A program made the position numbers and the translations under genes. DNA of 64,000 bases from Hydnum rufescens UP504 (Eukaryota > Basidiomycota > Agaricomycetes > Cantharellales > Hydnaceae): assembly GCA_014904985.1 (NCBI GenBank), contig MU128918.1, positions 1 through 64,000 on the forward strand, in the 5' to 3' direction. Below, piece after piece: positions 13,130 through 25,381 of the stretch. The notes below the pieces were generated by a model, which saw only the letters and a program-made list of their open reading frames with translations, did no database searches and was not told the DNA's origin. How positions within the stretch are numbered: position 1 is the first letter of the stretch; every line of letters starts with the position of its first letter.

Positions 13130-14169
13130 AACGGAATGTGCGATGAGCTTTTGTAATTCTGTAGTCAGTTGTCCAGCACAGTTAGCCGCATGCATAACAT
13201 TTCTGATGAGACAGCATAAAGGCAAAGTATACGCACGATGGGAGTGTGATGTTCTCGCGTGTGACGGTAGCTTTTATTTGGTTATCTGGGTTTGGAGGGA
13301 TCGAAATGACCCCGGTGGAAGGGTTTAATGACCACCCAAGCGATGACACGTATGCTTCCAAGTCTTCACCTGTTACACATAAGGAAAAAAAATGTCGACT
13401 TCCAATCTATCACTCAACGTCACATAAATAGGAGACCTACCAGTAAGGTTGAGATAGTGCCCTAATCTCTCCTTGCCAATTGTCTCGAACGTGACCTTCA
13501 CAGCCCGTACGACAACTTCGCGAACAGAATCGTGAAAGCCTGCATATTCAACAGTGTAATTCTCCCGAAGCGGTGATAATTCTTCAGACTGGTAAGATTC
13601 CCAAAATGCAGGGAAACGACATGTCTGAAGAAGAGTCGACAGATTGCGGAGGGATGGAAGGAGAGGAATTAGTGGGTCCGGCTCATTGTCCGACAGTGGG
13701 AGATTCTGGGAAACGGAATAAGGATTAACAAGTAGGACAGGCATCAATGTAACGACATTTGTACCTGACGCTCGCCGAGGAGAGCCATGCAGAGATTGAA
13801 ATCGGGGGAAGGGGCAGCAGTCAGTGCTTTTATGAGTATATTGATTACCACGTCGGGGTTGTAGAGGTCAGGATTGAACTGATACCTGCAACAATTTTCA
13901 GCACACCATTACTTCGCGCACATACTCTCGAACAACTCTTACAATTTAAGAATGGCAAGGTTGGCGAGACAATCATACTCCCGCTCCCGAATCTGGTGAT
14001 ACAAGTAGTCCTCCAAGATGCTAACATTGGATGGATTGTATCGGTCTGCAAAATTCTCCAGTGAGTAGATGGGCGGCACCATGAGACATGTCTCTCACTC
14101 ACCGACGCCCTCGACCAGTTGATCGATAATTTCTGTGCGCGTCGCTGGGCGAGTCCACTGCTGGCTCAT
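13130..14169 (-). CDS. eIF3k: Eukaryotic translation initiation factor 3 subunit K
   Basis: Exons on the minus strand: 14169-14103, 14045-13943, 13885-13765, 13705-13441, 13369 to about 13238, then a poorly defined last exon near 13165-13130. Start [10 protein letters not shown]. Conserved eIF3k blocks in order are [66 protein letters not shown] (human LLETCHFQAFW), then [21 protein letters not shown]. The C-terminal exon reads [12 protein letters not shown]...ENITLP and matches the winged-helix end. Total length fits the 220-240 residues of the family. eIF3k is a peripheral subunit of the eIF3 complex on the 40S ribosome. Five introns in about 1 kb; all but the last junction are clean. Confidence 0.92.
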
Positions 14170-14239
14170 TTTTAACGATTGAATTGCCTACGTCGGCAAC
14201 TCCCGTTTGGCTCCTCCCTTGGTCTTGTCAATCTTTTCA
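14170..14239. promoter_or_regulatory. Short divergent promoter region eIF3k / WDR5-like
   Basis: Only about 70 bp separate the minus-strand eIF3k ATG (14169) from the plus-strand ATG (14240). The core promoters and 5'UTRs must therefore overlap or lie in the opposite gene. No TATA box is visible. Confidence 0.6.
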
Positions 14240-15849
<1,610 letters not shown>

Positions 15850-16309
15850 CCAGATCTTCCTAATTCGTTGTTGTGAGTTCCTGCACGCGCGGACCTCTCC
15901 TCCATAATTATTGACGTCTTGCCCATATTCGCTAAGCAGTGCTATACTTATTCGACGCTGTCATCTCTAGTTTCGCATTTGCTTGGATTGGGAACTACCC
16001 CGATTTATTTGTATATTTTTCCTTTCCTGCTGCCCTTGTATTATCTCCAGCCATCCGATTGCATCGCACGTTGCTCGAGAGGCCTCATGGTCTAGGTTGT
16101 CCCACGTCATCAATCACTAATATTATCTTTCCTTGTCTTCGGTGGATGCATTACAGAGCTCGATCACACGTGTTGTGAATACGTTCTTTGCCGTAACAGG
16201 GAATCCGAGCATCAGCTCCTTCATTAGCTTCTTTGGTTCTTCGAGCATTACAGCCCAAGATCATCTCCATTTCGACCAGCGAGAATGTCGTACAAACATG
16301 CAGGAAGCT
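15850..16309. other. 3' intergenic region of WDR5-like and OPT copy 1
   Basis: Convergent 3' ends. The part from about 16130 is shared with the region downstream of OPT copy 2 (27660-27810) and belongs to the segmental duplication. Confidence 0.6.
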
Positions 16310-19300
16310 TCACAGCTCCATACAATGGTCTGCATTTCCCGAGGGGTTGCCCCACCATGTAGGAAAGGGCCGCGGATTCCCACTCGCACCGTATGCCGCA
16401 AAACTGAGCATGAAGATCATAACTTGTGCTCCACCATCGAAGGCACCTAGCACCCGCGCACGTTAATCTCACAGCTCTTCAAAATCAGACATCAAAATTC
16501 TTGATTTACCTCCAAGAACGTAAATGTATTTTCGATACCACCCCTACCATGTGTGCACAGAACACTGTAAGCAAGAAAATCCGACATGACAAGCGACCAG
16601 CCCACACGTACCGGGTGATATCGTCGCACCCATACTTGAGACACAATCCCAGTGAGTATGGTGCTTAGAATGATCGAATTCACGCCCGATGACATCCATC
16701 CAGCATACTTTCCCCTTAATGTGAGCCTCGGGATTGTTACGGTAGTTATGCCGACAGGGGGACGCACCATATATATAACAGGAAGAATGATGCTGTCAAC
16801 GTTTACCCCAGCGATTACAGGCCATCGCTATGGGTGACTCAAAATTCGCATCGGAGATTCGGCTGGGAGATAACATATTGTGCCTACCTTGAATATGATA
16901 TACTGTATAGTGGTCGGGATCATACCCAAAATGAGCCCAATAGGTACCTTGGAGGAGGGGCACGAGATCAGTTCGCAAGCCTATGATGGCACTGCTGGAC
17001 CGAGTGTGCTGCACCCACCCAAATATAATGTCCATGAGCACCATAGATCTTCCCCGCAAGGGACCAGGTCACAGCAGCTGAATTGAGAGACTGGACGTCG
17101 GCCCCAGACCAAACGTTCGTACCCCTCGGATCAAGGAGGGTAACACGCTGCGAGGAAACTATGCTCGCCATTACCGCGTAGTTCACGAATGCGCCAACGA
17201 TCGTTCCCCAGACTTGAGCAGAGAAGAGGACTCTGGGTGGAATTTTTAGGTATTGACCCATTTTCAAGTCTCCGGCGAGGATGACGGCTGTTTGGACAAC
17301 ATCCTATCGTGTCTTTATGAGGCGATATTCGTTCGCAAAATGACTCCTCGGACTTACGTGACTCCACATCGAAAAGTACAGATTGGACACGGGTTTTCCT
17401 AGAAGAAACGGGCCATGAAGTCTATTTTCCAGGCGATTGGGGGGGGAGAGAAGTAGATGCTCACCGGGATGGAGGGCGCCGGCAACCATTTTCATCTTGA
17501 AACAATGCTTCAGCTAGGGCCAAATGTACCCAGAGTCACCAAGACTTCAACGGACCAACTGATTCGTTGCAATACCATTGCCGAGACGTGCAACAAGCAG
17601 ATTCGAGAACGGCGCTATAAAACTGCCAAGAAGCAGTGCCTGATTAAACGTTAGGCCCCATTCGTTATCCAGGGAGGGAGGGACCTACAATAATATAGCC
17701 ATACACCGGTAATGTAGTGGATCCCTTCAGCACGACGATCAGACCTATGGATGGATAATTAACCGCCGAGTACGCAAAAATGCTTCACAGAAAGGTGATG
17801 AATACCTGCTAAGAACGAAAGGGTCAAGAGGAGTCCGTACCACCACCATGGCACTTCCCTGTACTTCTGCATAGCCTGAACACCACACAAACGGTGAGAC
17901 GAGCCGAAGTAAAGATCATGAAGACACTCACCACCCAATGGCGATCAGGCTGCTTTCCTGTTTTTGCCAACCTGAATGACTCTCGTGCATATCCTCTCCA
18001 GAAGAGAAGACAGTGAGCGAGGAGACCTCCAATCTTAGACGGAGCTCGACATGAGAACGAGACCAAGGATATACGTCTGCACTTACCGACCAGCACGCAG
18101 TCATATATGTCCATACGGTCGGCCCTGCGAGCTGCGGGAGGCCCTCAATCTGCAGTGCCGTTTCATTCAAACGAAATGAGGGTCCGAATACGAAGGTCTG
18201 ATTGTACCGCGTGCCGTTGAGAGTAAAGATCGAGGTGGAAAGCATCGGATAATTCTTTGCCTTTATGACGTAAAGGTCACATAGTGCAGAAAGAAGACGA
18301 GAGATGATAAGGGGGGCGTACGTTCCACACATTGCCATAGTAGATACCGGCCATAGCAACATAGCATATTATAAACCCAATCCATGAGTTTCCTTGCTGT
18401 AGGAGCGGAAGACTGCGAAACACATAAAATGAGTTGCATTCGGGGATGGATTATCTGCAAGTGCTGAGGACGACACGGACGCCAAGTATGTACTACCAAT
18501 ATATTGCCAGTCCAGGCTGATAGATCCCAGGCCAAGGCCTTCATTGCCATTAGCACCTCCGAATATATTCGTAAACACAGTTCGAGTGTTCGGATTAGCA
18601 TGAACAGAGGCAATACAGAATATTGATATTCCGTTCAGAGTCGGAAAGCTACCGAAATAGGTTCAATCCGAGCCCTCTAATTGTCATAATATTCAAACGC
18701 TTACATGTAGGCGGGGAAAATTTCCCATATTGCCATCGCTGTAAATGAGTACCAAAACATACGGATTCGTTTCGACGTTGTGGCCATGTCCCAGTGCAAT
18801 GCTATAAAAATCGAAGAGAATTTGTGGATAAAATAGAGGAAAAAATGGAAAACATTACGAACACTGGAAGACAGTGACAGTAGGGAGCTGGCCCCAATAC
18901 ACCATCTCGGCAGGATCTGTAGGAGGAAATCGTTCGATCACGTGTTTCCCAAGGTGTCAGTTATGCCGTCAACTCACAGACCTATGGCGACAAAGAATGA
19001 GTACAATGCAAAACGACAGAGTGAAAGAACGCACAGTGAGGGGTCGTAAGAGGCCCACAAGACCATAACCAAATACAGCGGTGCTAAAGGTAGCCAAGAC
19101 AGCGGTAGTAGCATTCACGGAAGCATCGTAGAACAACTGTAAGATGCGTAAGCACGGTGCTGCATTCAGATGGAAAATGCTTTTGCCTTTTGGACAGCAA
19201 AATTATTCACTGCGGATGATGCGCCGGAAGCGGTCGAGGCGATAATAGTAGCCGCAACGTGCTAAAACCAAGGGTCAAATTAGCTCGTTTTGAATCTCCT

Positions 19301-20230
19301 ACCCACGCTTTGGCTTACCTCCTTCAATCCAAATGTACCGGGATTAACAAAATGTGCTACTTTTGCCAACCTCCGCCATCCGCGTGCTTCAAAGACATGT
19401 CGCTGTGGAAGTAAGAGAGCCCACGCATTCCCAAGCCTAATGAGAAGGATGATGAAGAGATTGCTCGGGTATGAAATAGCTGTAAGGACCAACGTATAGA
19501 GAATAAGCAGCAGAAAAATCCCTGAGACGGTGACAACCGTGGGCTTGAAGATGTAAATCTATAAACGCGTATTCAGGTTGAAGTTCAGTAGTAAACCATC
19601 GCTAAACCTGCCTGGGCAAGTGCAGCTCCCAAGCCAGCGATGACAGTCCCCAAGAAAAATGAACGAAATGTCAGAGCTGGATCACCATCATCTCTATCGT
19701 CAACAACGAAATTCGAAACATCGGCTCCTGATTGTATGACAGGTGTCCCTTTGATCAACATCGTGTCGTCGGCCATGGACTTGAAATTCTCTTCATCGGG
19801 CCCGAACTTGCCAGCAGAGCCACTAGATAGCTTTTCATCCACTGCAGTGGTAAATGGGAGCGAAGGAGTGCCTTGACTATCCCGTGAGGCAGGAGAAGTC
19901 ATTATAGGTGGCAAAGGATGCGATGTGGGGAGTCAACCTTGGGGAATATTAATATGGGGCGGTTAAGGGATGGCCCGAAGGTCAAGGAGATGTTACTGGT
20001 GAATACAAATGGTGCAAGGGGTTGAGGGCGACGGGGAGTAGCATTCGGTTTACCCACTTTAGCTCCGAACAGATACAACAGCCTACAGCCTAAACCATAT
20101 TGTGGATCGTTACATTTAAGGCTATTGGTAGCCATCCTTTCTTTCCCTTAAGGCTCAAGATGCTGCACATGGAAAAACGTTAGCCAGCTTCCAACACCTG
20201 GAGACTACCAATGATATTGCATTCCAGATC
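16130..20230. repeat. Segmental duplication unit 1 (OPT gene with both flanks)
   Basis: Matches 27660-31930 in the same orientation at high identity through coding exons, introns, about 180 bp of 3' flank and about 330 bp of 5' flank. Offset about 11.5-11.7 kb. Examples are 17215-17265 against 28880-28935 and 18160-18300 against 29840-29990. Confidence 0.9.
16310..19902 (-). CDS. Oligopeptide transporter, OPT family (copy 1)
   Basis: A multi-intron gene read from ATG 19902 (MTSPASRDSQG) to a TGA at 16312-16310. The cytosolic acidic N-terminus (DDRDDGDPALTFRSFFLG) leads into transmembrane segments. Recognisable OPT blocks are IYIFKPTVVTVSG, FINPG-like HFVNPGTFGLKE, NAVMNF-like SSAVNNFAVQK, TTAVLATFSTAVFGYGLVG, RMFWYSFTAMAIWEIFPAYM, IFGGANGNEGLGL, NSWIGFIICYVAMAGIYYGNVWN, VPWWWYGLLLTLSF, PPRVLFSAQVWGTIVG and the C-terminal FPTWWGNPSGNADHC. 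These are secondary, proton-coupled importers of small peptides at the plasma membrane. At least a dozen short introns are needed. I see no frame break that splicing cannot explain, although one intron (donor GTCCGT near 18475) has a weak donor. Probably functional. Confidence 0.88.
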
Positions 20231-21240
20231 CACAGCCAAACCGTTGCCATCCATCGCGAACATGGACGAGAGCGCAAGTCACAGATCCCTAAGCTTCAAT
20301 AGGCCCTGGTTTGAACAAAGGCACTGGCTTTGACCAACTCCATGTGACGTGTGACTGAGCAATTTGTGAAAATTGTACAATATATATTGGGGTACTTGCC
20401 AAACTAGTCCGAGGCATGAGCCGCTTGTTACAGTAAATCGCAGATAAACGCGAATATTAATGAAGCGGACAGGTTATGAATGATTGTGTAATACGTCCAT
20501 TGTAGCATTCGTTTCGGCTTTCTTTTCCCGGTCTCCTTTTATTTTTTTCTTCACCTTCTGCTCTATGGCTCCTTCATCTACTCCTGCGGCTACCAGACAC
20601 CGTCTTGCACGCCACGGTGAACCTCCGGCTGATCGTGATGGTAGACTATCCCTTTCGCATGACTGCTAGAATGACGAGCGCTTCCCACCCTCATCAGTCT
20701 GCTCTCTTGCACTCTCCTGCTCCCCACCCCAACTCCTTTAACACCATATGCATTCTTTCGTCTTCTTACTCCCTTGTGTATTACAGCCCCCTAGCACTCT
20801 CTTCCTGGCCTCCCCTGTAGATTTCTCTGTGTCTCTCTAATGGCGGTTATTTAGTGTGGTCCCCCCTTATATGCACCGCTCCATGCGTTTAATGCGGCTG
20901 GCTATCGTTCCCCCACCGTATCATGGAGTACGGTATTCATAAAAGTGAGGATGAGTGATATTGAGCAACTCGATACACAACTGAAATCAAACGTGAGGGT
21001 CTCGCAGCAAAATGAAAGCAACCTATGCTAAACAGCGAGTTGCGAATAAAGATAAGAGCAGGCCAGTCCAATCTTTCGGGGATTTGCTGGTGGGGGTGGC
21101 TGTACGGCGTACTATGTAATCAGGAGAGGTAAAGGACATGAAGGACGTACGATGTCATGCGTTCAAGGAAGATGAGGAATAAAGGACCACGCACTATCCA
21201 CTTTCAGATTCATCATCATCAACAATCGATCTGTTGTGGC
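19903..21240. other. Intergenic region between OPT copy 1 and the RING gene
   Basis: 19903-20230 is the OPT upstream region shared with 31600-31930. A TATATATT stretch lies at 20381-20388. On the plus strand 20564-20669 encodes a short frame starting MAPSSTPAATRHRLARHG; I cannot assign it. Pyrimidine-rich DNA follows to 20850. The rest shows nothing. Confidence 0.4.
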
Positions 21241-21804
21241 CTAGGCCGCATACGGCATCCTGCACATATGACATTTTGGCCACGAATCACTGCTATCGAT
21301 TAAGTTTTCACGGCACGTTCGACACAACATGTGGCCACAAGGAGCCCCGGTGGTAGCCCGGCCTGTCATATCCTCCAAGCAGATGGGACATTGAACTTGG
21401 GAGGAGTCTGAGTGGGTAGTTCTATTTTGGTCATGATGTGCAAAAAAAGCGAGAGCGATCCCGTTCCGAGTATCTGAAGACGGTGCAATTCCATCTGGGG
21501 GCATCGAGTTTGGGGATGTAGAGCCGGATATTTCCAGGGAAAGTGAAAGAGCTGTGGCGAGGGCGATATCCGAATCAAATCCGAGCTCTGAAGACGGTGC
21601 AATTCCATCTGGGGGCATCGAGTTTGGGGATGTAGGGCTGGATATTTCCATGGAAAGTGAAAGAGCTGTGGCGAGGGCGATATCCGAATCAAATCCGAGC
21701 GGGCTTGCATCCCGGGCCTGAAATTCCAAGAATTCAGGGCTAACGCTACGACCGTGGTGAGTGCCATTTCGGGAACGCTGCGAAGTGGATTCCGGGGCCA
21801 GCAT
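21241..21804 (-). CDS. Small RING-finger protein with two UIM-like motifs
   Basis: A 187-residue frame without intron. Residues 1-36 derive from the terminal copy of the adjacent 188-bp repeat array (compare SESTSPRSRNGTHH in the array). Residues 37-74 and 75-112 are a near-exact 38-residue tandem duplication (114 bp), each with DSDIALATALSLS. This fits the ubiquitin-interacting motif pattern (hydrophobic-x2-A-x3-S after acidic residues). Residues 139-182 form a C3HC4 RING: CPIC, CGHMLCRTC, CHMC. The expected role is an E3 ubiquitin ligase that may bind ubiquitin chains; the substrate is unknown. The start ATG exists only in the gene-proximal repeat unit (CCCATGCTGG), since other units read CCCATCTCGG or CCCATCCCGG there. 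The true transcript could start further upstream. Confidence 0.75.
   Translation of the reverse strand: MLAPESTSQRSRNGTHHGRSVSPEFLEFQARDASPLGFDSDIALATALSLSMEISSPTSPNSMPPDGIAPSSELGFDSDIALATALSLSLEISGSTSPNSMPPDGIAPSSDTRNGIALAFFAHHDQNRTTHSDSSQVQCPICLEDMTGRATTGAPCGHMLCRTCRENLIDSSDSWPKCHMCRMPYAA
21485..21712. repeat. Two-copy 114-bp in-frame tandem duplication inside the RING gene
   Basis: Encodes the duplicated UIM-like block. The two copies differ at only a few positions, so the duplication is recent or homogenised. Confidence 0.85.
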
Positions 21805-23440
21805 GGGTTCAACCTATCGAATGGTGCGCAGACGAAGTCCAAAGGCACGTTGTTAGAGGAGTTCGCTTCCGCTTCGAATCCTAGCGCGCTTACATCCTCG
21901 AGAGCTAGAAACTCCAAGAATCCGGGGCTAACGCCACGACGGTGGTGACTGCTATTTCGGGAACGCTGCGAAGTGGATTCCGAGGCCGAGATGGGTTCGT
22001 CCTATCGAATGGTACGCAGACGAAGTCCAAAGGCACGTTGTTAGAGGAGTTCGCTTCCGATTCGAATCCCAGCGCGCTTACATCCTCGAGAGCTAGAAAC
22101 TCCAAGAATCCGGGGCTAACGCTACGACGGTGGTGACTGCCACTTCGGGAACGCTGCGAAGTGGATTCCGAGGCCGGGATGGGTTCACCCTATCGAATGG
22201 TGCGCAGACGAAGTCCAAAGGTACGTTGTTAGAGGAGTTCGCTTCCGCTTCGAATCCCAGCGCGCTTACATCCTCGAGAGCTAGAAACTCCAAGAATCCG
22301 GGGCTAACGCTACGACGGTGGTGACTGCTATTTCGGGAACGCTGCGAAGTGGATTCCGAGGCCGGGATGGGTTCATCCTATCGAATGGTACGCAGACGAA
22401 GTCCAAAGGCACGTTGTTAGAGGAGTTCGCTTCCGATTCGAATCCCAGCGCGCTTACATCCTCGAGAGCTAGAAACTCCAAGAATCCTGGGCTAACGCTA
22501 CGGTGGTGACTGCACTTCCGGAACGCTGCGAAGTGGATTCCGAGGCCGGGATGGGTTCACCCTATCGAATGTACGCAGATGAAGCCAAAAGGCGTGTTGT
22601 TAGAGGAGTCCGCTTCCGGTTTGAATCCGAGCGCGCTTACATCCTCGAGAGCTAGAAACTCCAAGAATCCTGGGCTAACGCTACGACGGTGATGAGTGCC
22701 ATTTCGGGAGCGCGGCGAAGTGGATTCCGAGGCCAGGGTGGGTTCACCCTTATCCAATGATGTGCAGACGAAGACCAAAAGGCATGTTGTTAGAGATCCG
22801 CTTCCGGTTTGAATCCGAGCGCGCTTACATCTTCGAGGCTTAGAAACTCCAAGAATCCGGGGCTAACGTACGACAGTGGCGAGTTGCGTTTTTCGGCCAC
22901 GCCGCGAAGTGGATTCCGAGGCCAGGATGGGTTCACCCTATCGAATGGTGTGCAGACGAAGACCGAAAGGCATGTTGTGAGAGGGGTCCGCTTCCGCTTT
23001 CAATCCGAGCGCGCTTACATCCTTGAGGGCCAGAAACTCCAAGAATCCTGGGCTAACGCTACGACGGTGGCGAGTACCGTTTCGGCCACGCCGCGAAGTG
23101 GATTCCGAGGCCAGGATGGGTTCACCCTATCGAATGGTGTGCAGACGAAGACCAGAAAGCATGTTGTGAGAGGGGTCCGCTTCCGCTTTCAATCCGAGCG
23201 CGCTTACATCCTTGAGGGCCAGAAACTCCAAGAATCCTGGGCTAACGCTGCGACGGTGCGGGTGCCGTTTCGGGCACGCCGCGAAGTGGATTCCGAGGCC
23301 AGGATGGGTTCATCCTATCGAATGGTACGCAGACGGAGACAAAAAGGTATGTTGTTAGGAGAGTTCACTTCCGCTTGGAATTCGAGCACGCTCACATCCT
23401 CGAGGGCCTGAAACTCCAAGAATTCGGGGCCTGTATTCAC
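21720..23440. repeat. 188-bp tandem array, about nine copies
   Basis: The marker GAAGTGGATTCCG(A/G)GGCC recurs near 21782, 21969, 22157, 22345, 22532, 22719, 22905, 23094 and 23282. The four proximal spacings are 188 bp; distal ones vary (about 185-189 bp). Identity is highest among the copies at 21.9-22.5 kb and falls distally. The gene-proximal copy encodes the N-terminus of the RING protein. Since 188 is not a multiple of three, the array cannot be one open frame. Each unit keeps an overlapping 66-codon minus frame (MEFLALEDVSALGF) and a 64-codon plus frame, which are by-products of the repetition. Confidence 0.9.
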
Positions 23441-23761
23441 CATGAGGGGAGCCAAAGCAAGGCTACTGGGCGGGCATAGATATTCTCCCACAGGGGGTTC
23501 GAATGCAGCACAGCCTTCGGACCCTGCCGGGAACCGGAAGCAAAATTCGTTCTATGCCTGCGAAAGTTAGGGAAGTCATGGTGGAAAATAGGCGTACAGT
23601 AGGTGCAGGATACCTTGTCCGGAGGAGATGCGATATCCGAAAATAGATTGTCAAAAAAGAACTTTGAAAAGTGAAATCCTGCCTCGGACTTCTCGCCTAC
23701 CGTACGAGTTGCTTGTGCGGACTGGCTGAATCAGTCGGCTGTTCGACAGATTATTTCGCAT

Positions 23762-24238
23762 ATGATGTGTGGAATAGCGAACGCGGGAGATGACCGGCAA
23801 CAGATTTGGAAAACGACTGTACCGTCGAGACGTGCAGACGGGTTCACACCAACACAACCTCTATGTCTGCTATTACTCTCCCATCATGACCAGTCTAAGA
23901 ATGGCGAGGTGTCCTCATCTACATTTAGTGTAGAGGCCACGTTCCAGCAGATCATGACTGCTGTCCACAAATCGGTTGGTGCACCCCATTCCATCCTTTC
24001 AATCACTGACACTGACTTGCAGAATACTGAGACAGCTGAGCTCAGGCAGGAATATCAGCAGTTGAAAATTGCCAACGCTGCTCTAGAGCATCAGGTGCGC
24101 GAACAAGTACAAGGCGGGGCGGCCGCCCTTCCATCGCACGTAGGGCTATTCTCTCCGTCTCGTCCTCCGAGTCCCTCACCTGGCCGCTTGAGCAAGGGTC
24201 TGCCTCTGTTTGCTCCTACCCCTCTGCCTGCCATGTGA
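23762..24238 (+). CDS. Possible coiled-coil protein, unassigned
   Basis: A 158-codon frame, not recognised. Its second half has a strong heptad-type helix (TAELRQEYQQLKIANAALE, about residues 90-117), followed by a Ser/Pro-rich tail (SPSRPPSPSPGR). That composition is more protein-like than the other frames here. There is no signal peptide or domain. A later in-frame Met (MTAVHKS, near 23956) could be the true start. It may be an exon of a longer gene or chance. Confidence 0.3.
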   Translation: MMCGIANAGDDRQQIWKTTVPSRRADGFTPTQPLCLLLLSHHDQSKNGEVSSSTFSVEATFQQIMTAVHKSVGAPHSILSITDTDLQNTETAELRQEYQQLKIANAALEHQVREQVQGGAAALPSHVGLFSPSRPPSPSPGRLSKGLPLFAPTPLPAM

Positions 24239-24412
24239 GTCCCGAGCCCGCAGCCGAATGGCGAAAAGGATATATCAAGCGTCAATTGTGAGCTTGACAG
24301 TTTCTGGATAGTCGTTCCTGCTGGAGGCGTTGGTTCTCGTCTATGGTCGCTTTCACTGCGAAGGACACCCAACATTCCTCCTCGACCTAACACAGTCTGA
24401 TCGGTCGCTCAT

Positions 24413-25021
24413 TCAAGCAACTTGGGACCGTTTGCTTCCCTTGTGCTCCCCCAGCCGCCTAATGATCGTCACGGGGGCAGGTGCACGCTGCGGGAGTACA
24501 ATCGCAACCTCTGGAACTCCAAGACCACAATCTCCTGTGTGAGCCAAGTCCAAAAGATCCCGGCCCGGCTGGCAGCACCAGCTAGCAGAACACACTCCAC
24601 GAAGAGCTGTAGGTGGGAGGAGGGGAAAGACACGACAGATCGGTGGTGTCTCCCTCGGGGCTCCACCTGGCGGCAGGTGCAGTGAAATGCAATATGGGGA
24701 CGAAGCGACGAAACCTGTGCACGTGCCATGGTTCCTTGTTTGGGGTCTCGCTCCCAGCCAGCCTGTTGACTTTGAAGGCGAGACTGAACCGGGGGGTATC
24801 CCTAGTCTCACTGCCCATATAATCGAGTAGGCTCGAGCCAGCTGCTCCTCGATCTTTTGCAGCCCTCTGATGGTTCGTTCCGCAGTGCTCAATTGGGCCC
24901 ATCCTCGTCCAATACGAACGAAAGCTATGTGTAACTTGGAATACTTGCACTTGTGGAATAGCTCGAAGACACCCTTTTCCAAGGTTGTTCCTTTCTGTTC
25001 GCATGACGTTTCACGTGCCAT
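24413..25021 (-). CDS. Possible unassigned ORF
   Basis: A 202-codon frame. The first third looks helical (VRIGRGWAQLSTAERTIRG, KIEEQLARAYSI). The remainder is low-complexity Pro/Cys-rich and may be outside the real coding part. Overlapping frames on the plus strand are almost as long. No family recognised. Confidence 0.2.
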   Translation of the reverse strand: MARETSCEQKGTTLEKGVFELFHKCKYSKLHIAFVRIGRGWAQLSTAERTIRGLQKIEEQLARAYSIIWAVRLGIPPGSVSPSKSTGWLGARPQTRNHGTCTGFVASSPYCISLHLPPGGAPRETPPICRVFPLLPPTALRGVCSASWCCQPGRDLLDLAHTGDCGLGVPEVAIVLPQRAPAPVTIIRRLGEHKGSKRSQVA

Positions 25022-25381
25022 TAATTCCTCGCTCTACGCTATGGAGGACATAGCTACTGCTGGTGGGGAGCTATAGATAGATCACCTCCACCCGACTTCA
25101 GCGGTCCACGTTGTCCTTTCCCGGGAACTCGAGGCCTATCTGCTGGAGCAACAACCCTCATCATGGACGGCGGAATCCATAAGTAAATGACATTGCAATG
25201 GGCTTGAATATTTTGGACCCTTGTAATGTGTCGTAAAGGACATACCCTCCAGGCGATTAACACCTGCTGGACATTTCGCGTATAGTAGTCAGTGACAATG
25301 TATAGTCTGGATAGTCTTTGGGCCGTCACCATTCATGGACCTGGTGGAATTTTCGTTCGCAGGATAGTGGTTAGGAGAGAT

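Larger units (their letters stand above)
23441..25381. other. Region with unassigned ORFs between the repeat array and the next gene
   Basis: No gene of known family. Two possible coding stretches are listed separately (23762-24238 plus, 24413-25021 minus). 25054-25332 has a minus frame with no recognisable feature. Confidence 0.4.

Noticed and set aside
22809..23411. 200-codon plus-strand ORF in the repeat array
   Set aside because: It is open only because the distal repeat units have spacings divisible by three; composition and repetition show a by-product of the array.
21720..23440. CRISPR-like array
   Set aside because: The whole 188-bp unit is repeated, with no short repeat/unique spacer structure, in a eukaryotic context.
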